DNA of 37,137 nt from Actinomycetota bacterium (GCA_018673475.1 JABHCN010000010.1:1-37137), one strand, 5' to 3'; positions 1-8,053 are shown, numbered from the stretch's first letter. Notes: generated by a model not told the origin, from the sequence alone. Translations and numbers: made by a program.

Positions 1-872
1 ACCGTCAACAGGGTCCGGCCGATGTTGCGTTGAAGTGGTCGGATCGAGAGGATCACCGCCACGATTCCCGCCCCGATGCCCACTGCTGCTCGCAGCCATC
101 CCAGCCCGACTGCCCCGACCCCCAACCGGTCCTCGGCGATCGCCGGAAGCAGCGCCACAGCACCACCGAACAGCACGGCGAACAGGTCCAGGCTGATCGC
201 ACCGAACAGGACGGGGGTTCGGCGGATGAAGCGCATTCCCAGGAAGGCATCGACTACGGCCTGGCGGACGCCCACGGTCTCCAACCGCTTCACCGGGGCA
301 CTTGGAATGACCATGATGATGAGAACGGCAGCAGCCAACCCGAGAGCGGCGGTCAGGTAGGGGATGGGTTCGCCGACGACGAACAGGAATCCGAATGCAA
401 CAGGGCCGGCGATCAGGCCAGCCTGGAAAGCAACGTGTTCCAACGCAACCACCCGTGGCACCAGCGCCGTGGGTGACATGTCGATCGGCAGGGCCCGACC
501 TGACGGGGCGGTGAACCCCTGGCAGATACCGAACAGGAAGACCAGAAGGAAGATAGGCAGTACCGATGTCGGGCCGGTGGAGGCGTACCAAAACAGGAGA
601 GCGGACACGGTTGCCTCACCCGTGAGCGCCAGGGCGAACATCCTGCGCCTGTCCACCCTGTCCGCGAGGGCACCTGCCAGGGGGGCGACAAGCATTGCCG
701 GCAGGAACTCGGCGAGGCCGATGAGGCCCAGGTCCAGTTCCCGGCCGGTCATGTCGTACACCTGTTTGCCGATGATCGTTATCTGGCCGATCTTGGCGAA
801 CGCCGACAGGAAGAATGCGACAAGTAGGCCCTTGACGCGTAGCGGGATCCGGCCCGGGCTCGGGTGAGGCAT
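1..872 (-). CDS. MFS transporter, EntS/MFS_3-like (3' end outside window)
   Basis: The start is at 872 and the gene runs off the left edge, so about 290 N-terminal residues are visible. The translation alternates hydrophobic helices with short basic loops. It contains the MFS signature loop between helices 2 and 3 (ADRVDRRRM, around residues 68-76) and the segment FGICQGFTAPSGRALPIDM around residue 115, typical of the EntS/MFS_3 branch of drug or siderophore exporters. It would be an inner-membrane exporter of unknown substrate. ATG 872 is favoured because a -10-like TAGCGT ends 6 bases upstream, as at many other genes here. The 5' part is intact; the missing C-terminal third cannot be judged. 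Confidence 0.85.
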   Translation of the reverse strand, partial: MPHPSPGRIPLRVKGLLVAFFLSAFAKIGQITIIGKQVYDMTGRELDLGLIGLAEFLPAMLVAPLAGALADRVDRRRMFALALTGEATVSALLFWYASTGPTSVLPIFLLVFLFGICQGFTAPSGRALPIDMSPTALVPRVVALEHVAFQAGLIAGPVAFGFLFVVGEPIPYLTAALGLAAAVLIIMVIPSAPVKRLETVGVRQAVVDAFLGMRFIRRTPVLFGAISLDLFAVLFGGAVALLPAIAEDRLGVGAVGLGWLRAAVGIGAGIVAVILSIRPLQRNIGRTLLT

Positions 873-878
873 CAGCGC

Positions 879-884
879 ACGCTA
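879..884 (-). promoter_or_regulatory. Leaderless-type -10 element of the MFS gene
   Basis: Reads TAGCGT on the minus strand, 6 bases before the ATG at 872. No Shine-Dalgarno sequence lies between, so the transcript would begin at or next to the start codon. Confidence 0.55.
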
Positions 885-973
885 ACGGCGCTCGGCCACG
901 GTGTTGGTGACAGGGTCGACATAGGGTGCCAACGAGCAGTGCAGAGAGTTGTGTCCACCAACAAGAGGTCCTC

Positions 974-1624
974 ATGTTCGACCGAAGTGTTCGTCTGACG
1001 GTTCTGGTCGTAACCCTGACAGTTCTGGTCATCAGCCTGATCGGCGGGGTGATCATCGGCCTGCGCCCAGCGGTCACGGTTCTGCTGGTGGGGTTCATAG
1101 CGTCGCTGAGCATCGTCTCGCTGGTACGACAGCAGCGTCGAGATGGAGGAACCGGGTCACCGGGCGCCCTCGGCATCGTTTTTAGGTTCGGCCTGGTTGC
1201 CATCGCCACCCTTGTGGCTATTCAACTGGTCCCCTACGGACGGGACCACTCCAACCCGGCGATCACAGGTGAGCCCGCCTGGGCGACTCCTGAGACACGA
1301 GAACTCATTGTTCGGGCCTGCTTCGACTGTCACAGCAACGAGGTGAGGTGGCCCGGGTGGTATTCGAGTGTCGCCCCCCTTTCATGGGCGGTTACCAGGC
1401 ATGTCGTCGAGGGCCGCGACGAGGTCAACTACTCGGAGTTCGACTCCGATGGAACGGTCGACGACGACACCATCGAGGTGATCCTGGAGGGCGAGATGCC
1501 TCCCTTCTACTACACGGTCTTCGGCCTTCACCCCGAGGCCAACCTGACTGATTCCGAGGCCAACCAACTTGTTTCCGGCCTCCGCAACACCCCAGGCTTT
1601 GCCGAAGAGGAAGAAGGGGACTAG
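974..1624 (+). CDS. Membrane haem-binding-domain protein
   Basis: A 216-residue protein. Three hydrophobic segments (about residues 9-30, 33-50 and 68-86) precede an outer domain with a single haem motif CFDCH at residues 116-120. The sequence after it (NEVRWPGWYSSVAPLSWAV, then EGRDEVNYSEF) matches the Haem_bd domain family of small c-type-haem proteins. The ATG at 974 is chosen over an in-frame GTG at 926 because an AGAGGT ribosome-binding-like stretch lies 5-10 bases upstream and the extra residues are not hydrophobic. The partner is unknown; electron transfer at the cell surface is inferred only from the haem motif. The C-terminus is acidic. Confidence 0.8.
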   Translation: MFDRSVRLTVLVVTLTVLVISLIGGVIIGLRPAVTVLLVGFIASLSIVSLVRQQRRDGGTGSPGALGIVFRFGLVAIATLVAIQLVPYGRDHSNPAITGEPAWATPETRELIVRACFDCHSNEVRWPGWYSSVAPLSWAVTRHVVEGRDEVNYSEFDSDGTVDDDTIEVILEGEMPPFYYTVFGLHPEANLTDSEANQLVSGLRNTPGFAEEEEGD

Positions 1625-1666
1625 TCAGGCCCATCGGATCATTCGTCAAGAGATTGAGAACCAACC

Positions 1667-2324
1667 GTGAAGATCCAATCCGCCGTGCTCACAGACATGG
1701 GTATGGACAGGTCCTACAGCGACTCTCGACCAGTCGGGATACAGAGTTGTAACTCGACCCCCCGGGCGAACGTGAGTTGCTGGTCCGCGTAGAGGCTGCA
1801 GGCGTCTGCCATTCCGATCCGTCGGTCATTGACGCGAGCCGACCTAGGCCCGTGCCGATGGCCCTGGGCCACGAGGCCGTCGGAATCGTGGTTGAAGTTG
1901 GCAACGGGGTCGGCGATATCAGCGTCGGCGACCACGTGGTCCTCACCTTCGTGCCGTCATGTGGAATCTGCGCCGAGTGCAACTCTGGCAGTCCCACCTT
2001 CTGCTCCGGTGTAGCAGTTGCGAACGGTGAGGGAAGGACGCTCAGTGGCGGAAGCCGGCTCCATGACGGTGGAACCGACATTCACCACCAACTGGGCGTC
2101 TCGGCATTTTCGCAGTACGCGGTGGTCGACCGGGGGTCCACTGTCGTAATCGACGACGACATCCCAATGGAGGTTGGAGCGATGCTTGGCTGTGGCGTCC
2201 TGACAGGGGTCGGCTCCAGATCGAGCGACTCCACACCAGCACGCGTCCGCTAGCCGAGGTAGACGAGGCCTTTGATGCGCTCGCTGAGGGGGCGGCGATC
2301 CGCCAGATCCTGAGACCCCACTAG
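1667..2324 (+). pseudogene. Zinc-dependent alcohol dehydrogenase remnant (frameshift plus internal deletion)
   Basis: Three collinear pieces of a class III-type zinc alcohol dehydrogenase lie in different frames. GTG 1667 opens an N-terminus (VKIQSAVLTDMG) that is broken near 1750, where one base appears missing. The next frame continues ELDPPGERELLVRVEAAGVCHSD, then GHE of the catalytic zinc site and the four-Cys structural-zinc loop (SCGICAECNSGSPTFC), to GCGVLTGVG at the start of the NAD-binding fold. It then jumps near 2210 to a third frame carrying only the family C-terminus (RPLAEVDEAFDALAEGAAIRQIL) and a stop at 2322-2324. Nearly the whole Rossmann domain is missing. The two lesions make a sequencing error unlikely to be the only cause. 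No function is expected. Confidence 0.85.
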
Positions 2325-2336
2325 TTAGCCGGGAAT

Positions 2337-2648
2337 TTACAAAGCGGGTCGGTGGAACTCCACGGCGAACACGGCGTCGTCAGATGGGGTGAGGCGGTGT
2401 GCCCGCCCCGGTGGAATGGGCATCGGAGAACCCGGCTCGACGTGGTGTACGTGATCAGGGTCATCTTCGAAGACGAAGTCAACACTGCCCGAGCGAACTA
2501 CAAGGTGCCCCCAGACCCCTTCAGCGGTCCGGTGCGCCGCCAGCAATTTCGGGGGGACCGTCTGCGCGGTGAACTCGGGGGTGGTGCGTGCCAGGACCAG
2601 TCCATCAGGGAGTGGGTCGGGGGTGGGGATCGGGTCGGTGTCAGCCAT
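2337..2648 (-). CDS. DUF1971 (YeaR/TehB-N-like) small cupin protein
   Basis: A 103-residue protein, complete for this family. It contains PDGLVLARTTPEF, then KLLAAHRTAEGVWGHLVV, DFVFEDDPDHVHHVEPGSPMPIPPGRAH and a final VEFHRP, the usual DUF1971 pattern and a single cupin-like barrel. Relatives are often labelled tellurite-resistance proteins because one is fused to TehB; that name is not evidence of tellurite resistance here. Histidines in the DHVHH and GRAH segments could bind a metal. It is the last gene of a five-gene minus-strand run, starting 3 bases after the ferric-reductase-like gene, so it is probably translated from the same message. Its role in the cluster is unknown. Confidence 0.8.
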   Translation of the reverse strand: MADTDPIPTPDPLPDGLVLARTTPEFTAQTVPPKLLAAHRTAEGVWGHLVVRSGSVDFVFEDDPDHVHHVEPGSPMPIPPGRAHRLTPSDDAVFAVEFHRPAL

Positions 2649-2651
2649 AGG

Positions 2652-3245
2652 TCAGGTCCCGGTGACCGTACCGGCTGGTGCCGGCTCCGGTGCCGTACCG
2701 GTCGGTGGGTCGGGTTGGCGCGGTGGAACCGGCAGCAGGCGGAATGCGGTGACCATCACGAGCACCGACAGTCCGGCCAGCGACCCCCAGCGGTAGAGCG
2801 CATGACCACTGTCGGCTCCTGATGTGGCCCCGTGGATGCTCGCGGTCCAAAACGACAGGTAGCCGAGCAGGTGGAATCTGCGCCACACCGGCCGCGGAAG
2901 GCGACGCATGAACATGGAGCTGAATTGGACGGCGAACAGCAGCCAGAACGCCATGATCCCCCACGCCACGGCACCCGGGCGCCATTCAGAGGTGAACGGG
3001 ACGAACAGTTCGACGATCCCGAAGGTGAGGTAGTCGTCTGCAACGAGAGCCAGCAGGTGGATGACTGTGAAGATCACGGTCAGGGCTCCCAACCACCGGT
3101 GAAGGTCCAGCAGCCAGGCTGGGCGGTCGATGCGGCGCAGGATCCTCGTGGTGAGCAGGATTCCCCAGAGCAGGCATGCACCCAGAAGAACAAGGGCCAC
3201 GATCCCGGAACTGCGTACCAGGTACCACCAGATCTTCTCGTCCAT
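2652..3245 (-). CDS. Ferric-reductase-like di-haem transmembrane protein
   Basis: A 197-residue membrane protein with about five or six helices. Two histidine pairs are suitably placed to hold two b haems across the membrane: His49/His63 (13 residues between) and His125/His138 (12 between). This is the ferric-reductase-like transmembrane domain architecture (YedZ/FRD type) without an attached FAD/NAD domain. It ends in a Pro/Thr-rich tail after residue 173. ATG 3245 is used because the upstream apbE stop lies only 2 bases before it. It probably moves electrons across the membrane, and the neighbouring ApbE suggests covalent flavin on the outer side. The electron donor and final acceptor are not identifiable. 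Confidence 0.85.
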   Translation of the reverse strand: MDEKIWWYLVRSSGIVALVLLGACLLWGILLTTRILRRIDRPAWLLDLHRWLGALTVIFTVIHLLALVADDYLTFGIVELFVPFTSEWRPGAVAWGIMAFWLLFAVQFSSMFMRRLPRPVWRRFHLLGYLSFWTASIHGATSGADSGHALYRWGSLAGLSVLVMVTAFRLLPVPPRQPDPPTGTAPEPAPAGTVTGT

Positions 3246-3247
3246 GC

Positions 3248-4147
3248 TCAGGCCGATGTCGCTTTCAGGGCCCCGAGAGCGGGGGTGGTGTCGAGTCGCC
3301 CGTCGGCTGCGACGAGTACGCCGTCCAGCCTCCGCTCCACCAGCCATGCAAGGCCTTCGACCCGCCCCAGGAGCAAGACGGCCGTGGCCTCCACCTCGGC
3401 CTGCCAGGCGGTTGGGGCGACCACCGTCACGGCCGCCAGGTCGGTGTCGGCACATGCACCCAGCCGGGGGTCGATCAGGTGGTGGCGTTCACAACTGCCA
3501 CTGGTCCAGCGTCGGCTACAGGTGCTCGAGGTCGCCACCCCGCCCCCGTCGATTGTGAGGGTGAGCAGGGTCGTCCCGCGTCGGCTCGGGTCCTCTACTG
3601 CAACCGTCCAGGCAGGCTCTACAGGCTCCCCGATGATCCGAAGGTCGCCACCGATGTTGACCATTGCTCCGAGAGCGCCGGCAGCAACCAGTTCCCCGGC
3701 GACTATGTCAGCCGCCAGGCCCTTTCCGATTCCACCGGGGTCGATGGCGGTTCTGGAGGGAAGCCACGCGGTGCCCATGGCGTGGTCCACGAGGATCCCG
3801 TCTGCCTGGCCTGGTCCGGTCGTGGAGTCTGGCAGGACGGTTCGTCGAAGCGGGTCATTGATGCTGGCGACGTAGCCCTCGGCGACAAGGGCCGTGAGAA
3901 CCGTCGGGTCGTAGAGGCCGTCGGTCGTCCGCCATCCCTCGACCATCGCATCGAGCAGCAGGAGCGTGTCAACTCCCACCGGTACGGGTCGACCCGGGTT
4001 GGCGTTGAGGCGGCTCACCTCGCTGTCTGGGATAAACCGGCTCCATTGCCGCTCCAGTTCGTCGAGCCTCCGGGTGGCCATGGAGCCGAGCTCGGCTGCT
4101 CCGTTGACGATCAGGTGGACCTCGCTGGCCATTGCCCGGGACTCCAC
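3248..4147 (-). CDS. apbE: FAD:protein FMN transferase (ApbE family)
   Basis: A 299-residue ApbE-type enzyme, which links FMN covalently to threonine or serine of target proteins using FAD. Diagnostic segments are WSRFIPDSEVSRLN (residues 35-48), DPGGIGKGLAAD (136-147), NIGGDLR (164-170), GGGVATSS (201-208) and HHLIDPRLG (222-230). It starts with GTG one base after the upstream stop; ATG at 4132 is an alternative. No signal peptide or lipobox is visible, although many ApbE proteins are exported lipoproteins, so its compartment is uncertain. No FMN_bind-domain protein or canonical target motif is encoded beside it, so its substrate is either elsewhere or atypical. Confidence 0.93.
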   Translation of the reverse strand: MESRAMASEVHLIVNGAAELGSMATRRLDELERQWSRFIPDSEVSRLNANPGRPVPVGVDTLLLLDAMVEGWRTTDGLYDPTVLTALVAEGYVASINDPLRRTVLPDSTTGPGQADGILVDHAMGTAWLPSRTAIDPGGIGKGLAADIVAGELVAAGALGAMVNIGGDLRIIGEPVEPAWTVAVEDPSRRGTTLLTLTIDGGGVATSSTCSRRWTSGSCERHHLIDPRLGACADTDLAAVTVVAPTAWQAEVEATAVLLLGRVEGLAWLVERRLDGVLVAADGRLDTTPALGALKATSA

Positions 4148-4148
4148 G

Positions 4149-4559
4149 TCAGCGACTGCCGTTCGTACGGGTCGAGGCCGGAGCCTGCACGACCCTGCTC
4201 ACGCTGGGCTGCAACTGAATCTGAACCGGCTGGGATGTCGTGGATGTCTCTGGGGTCACGGCGGGGGCCGGGTCTGGGACCGGTGCAGCTGTGAGTGCGA
4301 CGTTCACCGGTCCCTGGCTGGTGGTCGACCCTGCCACGACCACCGGAGCGGGACGGCGGTAGACCACCACGGTGATCGGTGTTGCCGTCGGTGCCGGGGT
4401 GGTGGCCGGTGCCGGGGCTTCGGTCCCCGCCAGCTGAGCCTGTGAGGACTGGTAGCCAAGGACCGCCACCATGGTCAACATGGCGGTGGTGGCCATGCCG
4501 GCAGCGGCGATACGGGCACCTATTGCCGGGTGCCTCCGCCGGGGCCTGCGCTCAGTCAT
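4149..4559 (-). CDS. Thr/Pro-rich membrane-anchored protein of unknown function
   Basis: Not recognised. The 136-residue product has an Arg-rich N-terminus (TERRPRRRH), one hydrophobic segment at about residues 15-36, then an outward, low-complexity Ala/Thr/Pro/Val-rich stretch. This composition fits a single-pass, extracytoplasmic stalk or signal-anchored protein. The ATG at 4559 is chosen because it overlaps the stop of the upstream gene by 8 bases, suggesting coupled translation; an adjacent ATG at 4562 is equally possible. A longer upstream reading runs through the Asp codons of the preceding gene in another frame and gives only Met/Thr repeats, so it was discarded. Position between the Asp/His-tailed protein and ApbE suggests a shared surface function. 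Confidence 0.7.
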   Translation of the reverse strand: MTERRPRRRHPAIGARIAAAGMATTAMLTMVAVLGYQSSQAQLAGTEAPAPATTPAPTATPITVVVYRRPAPVVVAGSTTSQGPVNVALTAAPVPDPAPAVTPETSTTSQPVQIQLQPSVSRVVQAPASTRTNGSR

Positions 4560-5271
4560 CATCGTCATGGCCCTCGTACTCGTCGCCATCGTCGTGGTCG
4601 TCGTCATGGTCGTCGTCGTCATGGTCGTGGTCGTCGTCATCGTCGTCGTAGCCGGGTCCGTCGGCGGCGACAGGTTCGGTAATCACCTCTTCGACGCCCG
4701 CCATGATCTGGTCGTCAACCAGGTCGGCGGAGAACACGAGTGTTCTGTTCCCGGACACGAATGAGACAGCCACGCTCGTTCCGTTGTCTCTCAGATCGTT
4801 GGTGGTCCACCCGGTGGCCACTGAGACAGCCTCGATGTGGACCTCTGTCTTCGTTGTGGCATCGGTACCGTCCCTGACCCAGGTCTCCATCTGAAGTCGC
4901 ACCGAGCCGGCTTCGCCGACCGCGTAGTTGAAGACCTCTGGTTCCGGTATCGCCGCGTTCTGGGCGACCGGTACCTCCTCGACAGTCGAGGTGGGTACGG
5001 CTGAGACCGGTGTCTTCGCTGTGGCCCCGGCCGGGGTGGTGGGGGTCAGCCCACTCTGCTCCGCTGCGACCTCGGGTATCGGCAGGTCCTCAATCACGAT
5101 CTCGATGGTCTGGACCGTCGTTGGTACGACTACCGGCTGGGCGGCGCTGAGTTGGCCCACATCTGCTGTGGTAGATCCCAGAATGCCCAGATTGGCGGCC
5201 GCAGCACCCGCACCGGCGACGATCAGCCCGGCCAGCGAAACTGCGGTGATGAGAACGGTCTGGTGCTTCAT
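4552..5271 (-). CDS. Secreted protein with Asp/His-rich C-terminal tail
   Basis: A 239-residue protein of no recognised family. A signal peptide or anchor (residues 7-27) is followed by a Thr/Pro/Val-rich linker, then a predicted beta-rich domain at about residues 112-195 (YAVGEAGSVRLQM, GWTTNDL, VAVSFVSGNRTLVFSADL). Residues 209-239 are almost only Asp and His with a few Glu, Gly and Tyr, likely to bind divalent metal ions (inference). The start is supported by GGGGAGG about 5 bases before the ATG. It is the first gene of the operon containing ApbE and the ferric-reductase-like protein, and is divergent from a two-component system. It might be a sensor partner, a metal buffer or an electron acceptor; the sequence does not decide. 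Confidence 0.75.
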   Translation of the reverse strand: MKHQTVLITAVSLAGLIVAGAGAAAANLGILGSTTADVGQLSAAQPVVVPTTVQTIEIVIEDLPIPEVAAEQSGLTPTTPAGATAKTPVSAVPTSTVEEVPVAQNAAIPEPEVFNYAVGEAGSVRLQMETWVRDGTDATTKTEVHIEAVSVATGWTTNDLRDNGTSVAVSFVSGNRTLVFSADLVDDQIMAGVEEVITEPVAADGPGYDDDDDDHDHDDDDHDDDHDDGDEYEGHDDDD

Positions 5272-5398
5272 GGATCCTCCCCGGATCGCAGGTTGATGGT
5301 TGAACCGTACGAAGGGGTTCCACAGGGGAGTGCAAGTCCAGGGTTAGGGAATGGCAAAGAGTCGAGCATCGAGACGGTTCGGCTGTAAGAGTTGAGGT
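5272..5398. promoter_or_regulatory. Divergent promoter region between secreted-protein operon and two-component system
   Basis: This 127-base gap holds the start signals of both divergent operons. On the minus strand there is a -10-like TACGGT about 35 bases before the ATG at 5271, and a strong GGGGAGG ribosome-binding site. On the plus strand the GTG at 5399 has no good ribosome-binding site and no clear -10. A short tandem repeat (GGTTGAT, GGTTGAA) at 5291-5304 could be part of a response-regulator site, but this is weak. Confidence 0.4.
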
Positions 5399-6058
5399 GT
5401 GCAGATACTGCTGGTCGAGGACGACCCGGCAATCGCCGACTCGCTGCGTGACGGCCTTACACGTGAGGGCTACCAGGTGACCCTTGCCCGAACCGGTGCC
5501 GCGGCCCTCGCCGCCGACCCGGTCGACGTGGTCCTTCTTGATCTGGGCCTGCCAGACCTGGACGGCCGGGCAGTCTGTCGGAAGATCCGGGAGAACTCGA
5601 ACGTGCCGATCATCGTCGTCACCGCCAGGTCGGCCGAGATTGACCGGGTGGAGCTGCTGGAACTTGGTGCCGACGACTACCTCGTGAAGCCCTTCGGGTT
5701 CCGGGAACTGGTAGCCCGAATCCGGGCCGTCATGCGTCGGTCCGGGTCTGACGACGACCCCGTAACCGAGACCAGCGTGGGTGAACTCCACATCGACCAC
5801 CGGGCCCACGAGGTCACGTTCCGGGGGTCTCCGGTCGCGCTGACCCCCAGAGAATTCGACCTGCTGGCCCATCTGGCCGCCGATCCGGGAGCAGTGTGCA
5901 GTCGCGACCAGATCATGCACGATGTCTGGGACGAGCACTGGTGGGGCTCAACCAAGACCCTCGACGTGCACCTGGCCTCCCTGCGTAAGAAGTTGGCGCC
6001 AGAACTGTTCGAGACCGTGCGCGGTGTCGGTATCAGGTTGGTGGCTGATTCGAAGTGA
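5399..6058 (+). CDS. OmpR/PhoB-family response regulator
   Basis: A 219-residue regulator with a receiver domain (residues 1-115) and a winged-helix DNA-binding domain (about 125-217). Visible receiver residues are the acidic pair Asp8/Asp9, phospho-acceptor Asp48 in LLDLGLPD, Thr75 and Lys97 in LVKPF. The output domain contains LTPREFDLLAHLA and the terminal VRGVGIRL typical of OmpR/PhoB proteins. GTG 5399 is the first possible start after an in-frame stop at 5393-5395. The gene overlaps the downstream histidine kinase by 4 bases. Its divergent placement makes the minus-strand flavin/ferric-reductase operon the most likely target, by inference. Confidence 0.92.
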   Translation: MQILLVEDDPAIADSLRDGLTREGYQVTLARTGAAALAADPVDVVLLDLGLPDLDGRAVCRKIRENSNVPIIVVTARSAEIDRVELLELGADDYLVKPFGFRELVARIRAVMRRSGSDDDPVTETSVGELHIDHRAHEVTFRGSPVALTPREFDLLAHLAADPGAVCSRDQIMHDVWDEHWWGSTKTLDVHLASLRKKLAPELFETVRGVGIRLVADSK

Positions 6059-7413
6059 CGCGTCGCCTCCTGCTCAGCTTCCTGACGGTCACGGTCCTTG
6101 TGCTCGTGGCCCTCGAGATCCCACTGGCGATGTTCTTCGGCGACCGCGAGAGGGAGAGGTTCGCCTCTCTCGTCGAAAATGACGCCACAGTCCTGGCGAG
6201 CATCTACGAGGACACCCTCGACGGCGACGCACCCCTTGAACCGGTCCACGCCGAGTCCTACCGGCTGGACACCGGGGCCCGCGTCGTGCTGGTCGATCCC
6301 GGAGGCATCTCGCTGGTTGACACCGACGCAGACGTTCCGAGGGACTTCTCGACCAGGCCCGAGATAGTGACTGCAGTCATGGGCCGTCACGCCGTGGGTA
6401 CCCGCTATTCGGAGACCCTCGGAATGGACCTCCTCTACGTGGCGGTTCCGGTGGCCTCAGGAGGAACTGTCCACGGTGCCATCCGGATAACCCTCCCGAC
6501 CGCCGATGTGGACGCGAGGGTGCAGCGGTTCTGGTGGGGCCTGGTCGCACTCGGGGCGATGATCCTGGTCGTGATGGCCGGCCTCAGCTGGGTTCTGGCC
6601 CGTTCGGTGACGAGCCCGGTGGAACGTCTACGGCAGGCAGCCAGTGGTTTTTCAGCCGGCGACCTGTCGGGGAGGGTGCAACTCGAGGGCTCACCTCCGG
6701 AGTTGAGACAGTTGGGCGAGGCGCTCAACGTGATGGCAGAACGCCTTGACAACCTGATCCGGAGCCAACGCCAGTTCGTGGCCGATGCCTCACACCAGCT
6801 GCGGACCCCTCTCACCGCGCTGCGCCTCAGGATCGAGAACATCGGACACCTGCTGGAGCCCGGGCACGACGAGGACCTCGCCTCGCTGCTGGATGAGACC
6901 GAGCGTCTGACCGACCTGGTCGAACAACTCCTCCAGCTGAGCAGGGCTGAGCGCAGCGTTGCGGTCGAGCCCGTCGACCTTGTGGCCCTGGCCTCGGATC
7001 GTGTCGACACATGGTCGGCCGTCGCCGGAGACAGGGAGGTGGGCATCGCCCTCCAGGCTCCTGGTGGTGGTGCCGTCGTAGCTGTCGCACCGGGTGCAAT
7101 TGAGCAGGTTCTGGACAACCTCCTCGACAACGCGGTCGCTGTGGCACCACCTGGCTCCACCGTGACCGTCTCAGTCGAACGGAGAGCCGATGCTCACGTT
7201 CTGGCAGTGGCTGACCGCGGCCCGGGCCTTACCGATACCGACAAGCAGCGGGCCACCGGCAGGTTCTGGCGTGGTGACGAGAGCCGACCCGGGACGGGCC
7301 TGGGCCTCGCCATAGTCCGGTCGCTGGTCGAATCCCACGGGGGTCAGATCCACCTCGTTGACGTGGGTGGCGGTGGCCTGAGGGTCGAGGTCACGTTCCC
7401 CGTCGTGGCCTGA
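6055..7413 (+). CDS. Sensor histidine kinase
   Basis: A 452-residue membrane kinase and partner of the preceding regulator. Two membrane segments (about residues 5-28 and 160-182) bracket an outside sensor domain of about 130 residues. A HAMP domain follows (about 180-232), then the dimerisation domain with phospho-acceptor His247 in ADASHQLRTPL. The ATP-binding domain has the N box (NLLDNAV, 355-361), G1 (ADRGPGL) and G2 (GTGLGLAIV, 413-421). All catalytic boxes are intact. It starts with GTG overlapping the regulator's TGA. The sensor region has no recognisable ligand domain; metal or envelope redox state is a guess from the neighbours. Confidence 0.92.
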   Translation: MTRRLLLSFLTVTVLVLVALEIPLAMFFGDRERERFASLVENDATVLASIYEDTLDGDAPLEPVHAESYRLDTGARVVLVDPGGISLVDTDADVPRDFSTRPEIVTAVMGRHAVGTRYSETLGMDLLYVAVPVASGGTVHGAIRITLPTADVDARVQRFWWGLVALGAMILVVMAGLSWVLARSVTSPVERLRQAASGFSAGDLSGRVQLEGSPPELRQLGEALNVMAERLDNLIRSQRQFVADASHQLRTPLTALRLRIENIGHLLEPGHDEDLASLLDETERLTDLVEQLLQLSRAERSVAVEPVDLVALASDRVDTWSAVAGDREVGIALQAPGGGAVVAVAPGAIEQVLDNLLDNAVAVAPPGSTVTVSVERRADAHVLAVADRGPGLTDTDKQRATGRFWRGDESRPGTGLGLAIVRSLVESHGGQIHLVDVGGGGLRVEVTFPVVA

Positions 7414-7450
7414 GCCACCTGATGTCGTCGCCATCGGGCAGAATATTCCG

Positions 7451-7999
7451 ATGGAACAGCCGACGACAGCAGAGCTCGATGCCGGTCTCGACAATGTAAG
7501 GAACTCCCCTACCGACAACGGCACTCTCGAACTGATCGTCCGGCGGCCCGACATCGACGAGCGCGAGGTGCTCCAGGTGGGCGAACTCTCCGTCGACGAG
7601 GGCCTTGTCGGCGACAACTGGATCAGGAAGCCCAGCAGCAGGACCGACGACGGCGGCCCCCACCCCGGCATGCAGCTCAACCTCATCAACAGCCGCGTTC
7701 TGACCCTTGTCTGCCCGGACCCGGACCGCAGGGCGCTGGCCGGTGATCAACTCGTGGTCGACATGGACCTCACCGAGGCCAACCTTCCCGCATGGACCCG
7801 CCTTGCAATTGGCTCGGCCATCATCGAGGTGACCGACCAACCCCACAAGCCGTGTGCCAAGTTCAGCCGTCGGTTCGGCGTCGAGTCCTACCGGTTCGTC
7901 AACTCCGAGGCGGGGAAGGCGCTCAACCTCCGCGGCATCAACGCCCGGGTGGTTCAGTCCGGAACCATCACCAAGGGTGACACAGTCCGGAAACTCTGA
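7451..7999 (+). CDS. MOSC domain protein
   Basis: A 182-residue protein with the beta-strand-rich MOSC fold, related to the C-terminal domain of molybdenum-cofactor sulfurases and to YiiM-like proteins. Supporting segments are the N-terminal IVRRPDIDEREVL, GLVGDNW, GDQLVVDMDLTEANLPAWTRLAIG, and HKPCAKF with the conserved Cys135. The end (KGDTVRKL) is also typical. It probably handles sulfur or molybdenum cofactor, but the substrate of stand-alone members is generally not established. It follows the kinase gene by 37 bases in the same direction and could be cotranscribed. No clear leaderless element was found before its ATG. Confidence 0.85.
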   Translation: MEQPTTAELDAGLDNVRNSPTDNGTLELIVRRPDIDEREVLQVGELSVDEGLVGDNWIRKPSSRTDDGGPHPGMQLNLINSRVLTLVCPDPDRRALAGDQLVVDMDLTEANLPAWTRLAIGSAIIEVTDQPHKPCAKFSRRFGVESYRFVNSEAGKALNLRGINARVVQSGTITKGDTVRKL

Positions 8000-8040
8000 G
8001 CCGGACCGGGGCAGCCCACCACCAGAGGGGGTCTTTCTTC

Positions 8041-8046
8041 TAGCCT
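8041..8046 (+). promoter_or_regulatory. Leaderless-type -10 element of the SDR fusion gene
   Basis: TAGCCT ends 7 bases before the ATG at 8054, with no ribosome-binding site between them. Confidence 0.55.
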
Positions 8047-8053
8047 CGGCGCC

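Noticed and set aside
2337-2648. Tellurite-resistance function for the DUF1971 gene
   Set aside because: The label comes from fusion to TehB in other bacteria; nothing here supports it.
3176-4294. Long plus-strand reading (372 codons) opposite apbE and its neighbour
   Set aside because: It is the complement of the clearly recognisable ApbE gene and has no family similarity; high GC makes long antisense frames common.
4379-4764. Plus-strand Val/Ser/Trp-rich readings opposite the Asp/His tail
   Set aside because: Produced by the Asp codon repeats of the minus-strand gene read backwards.
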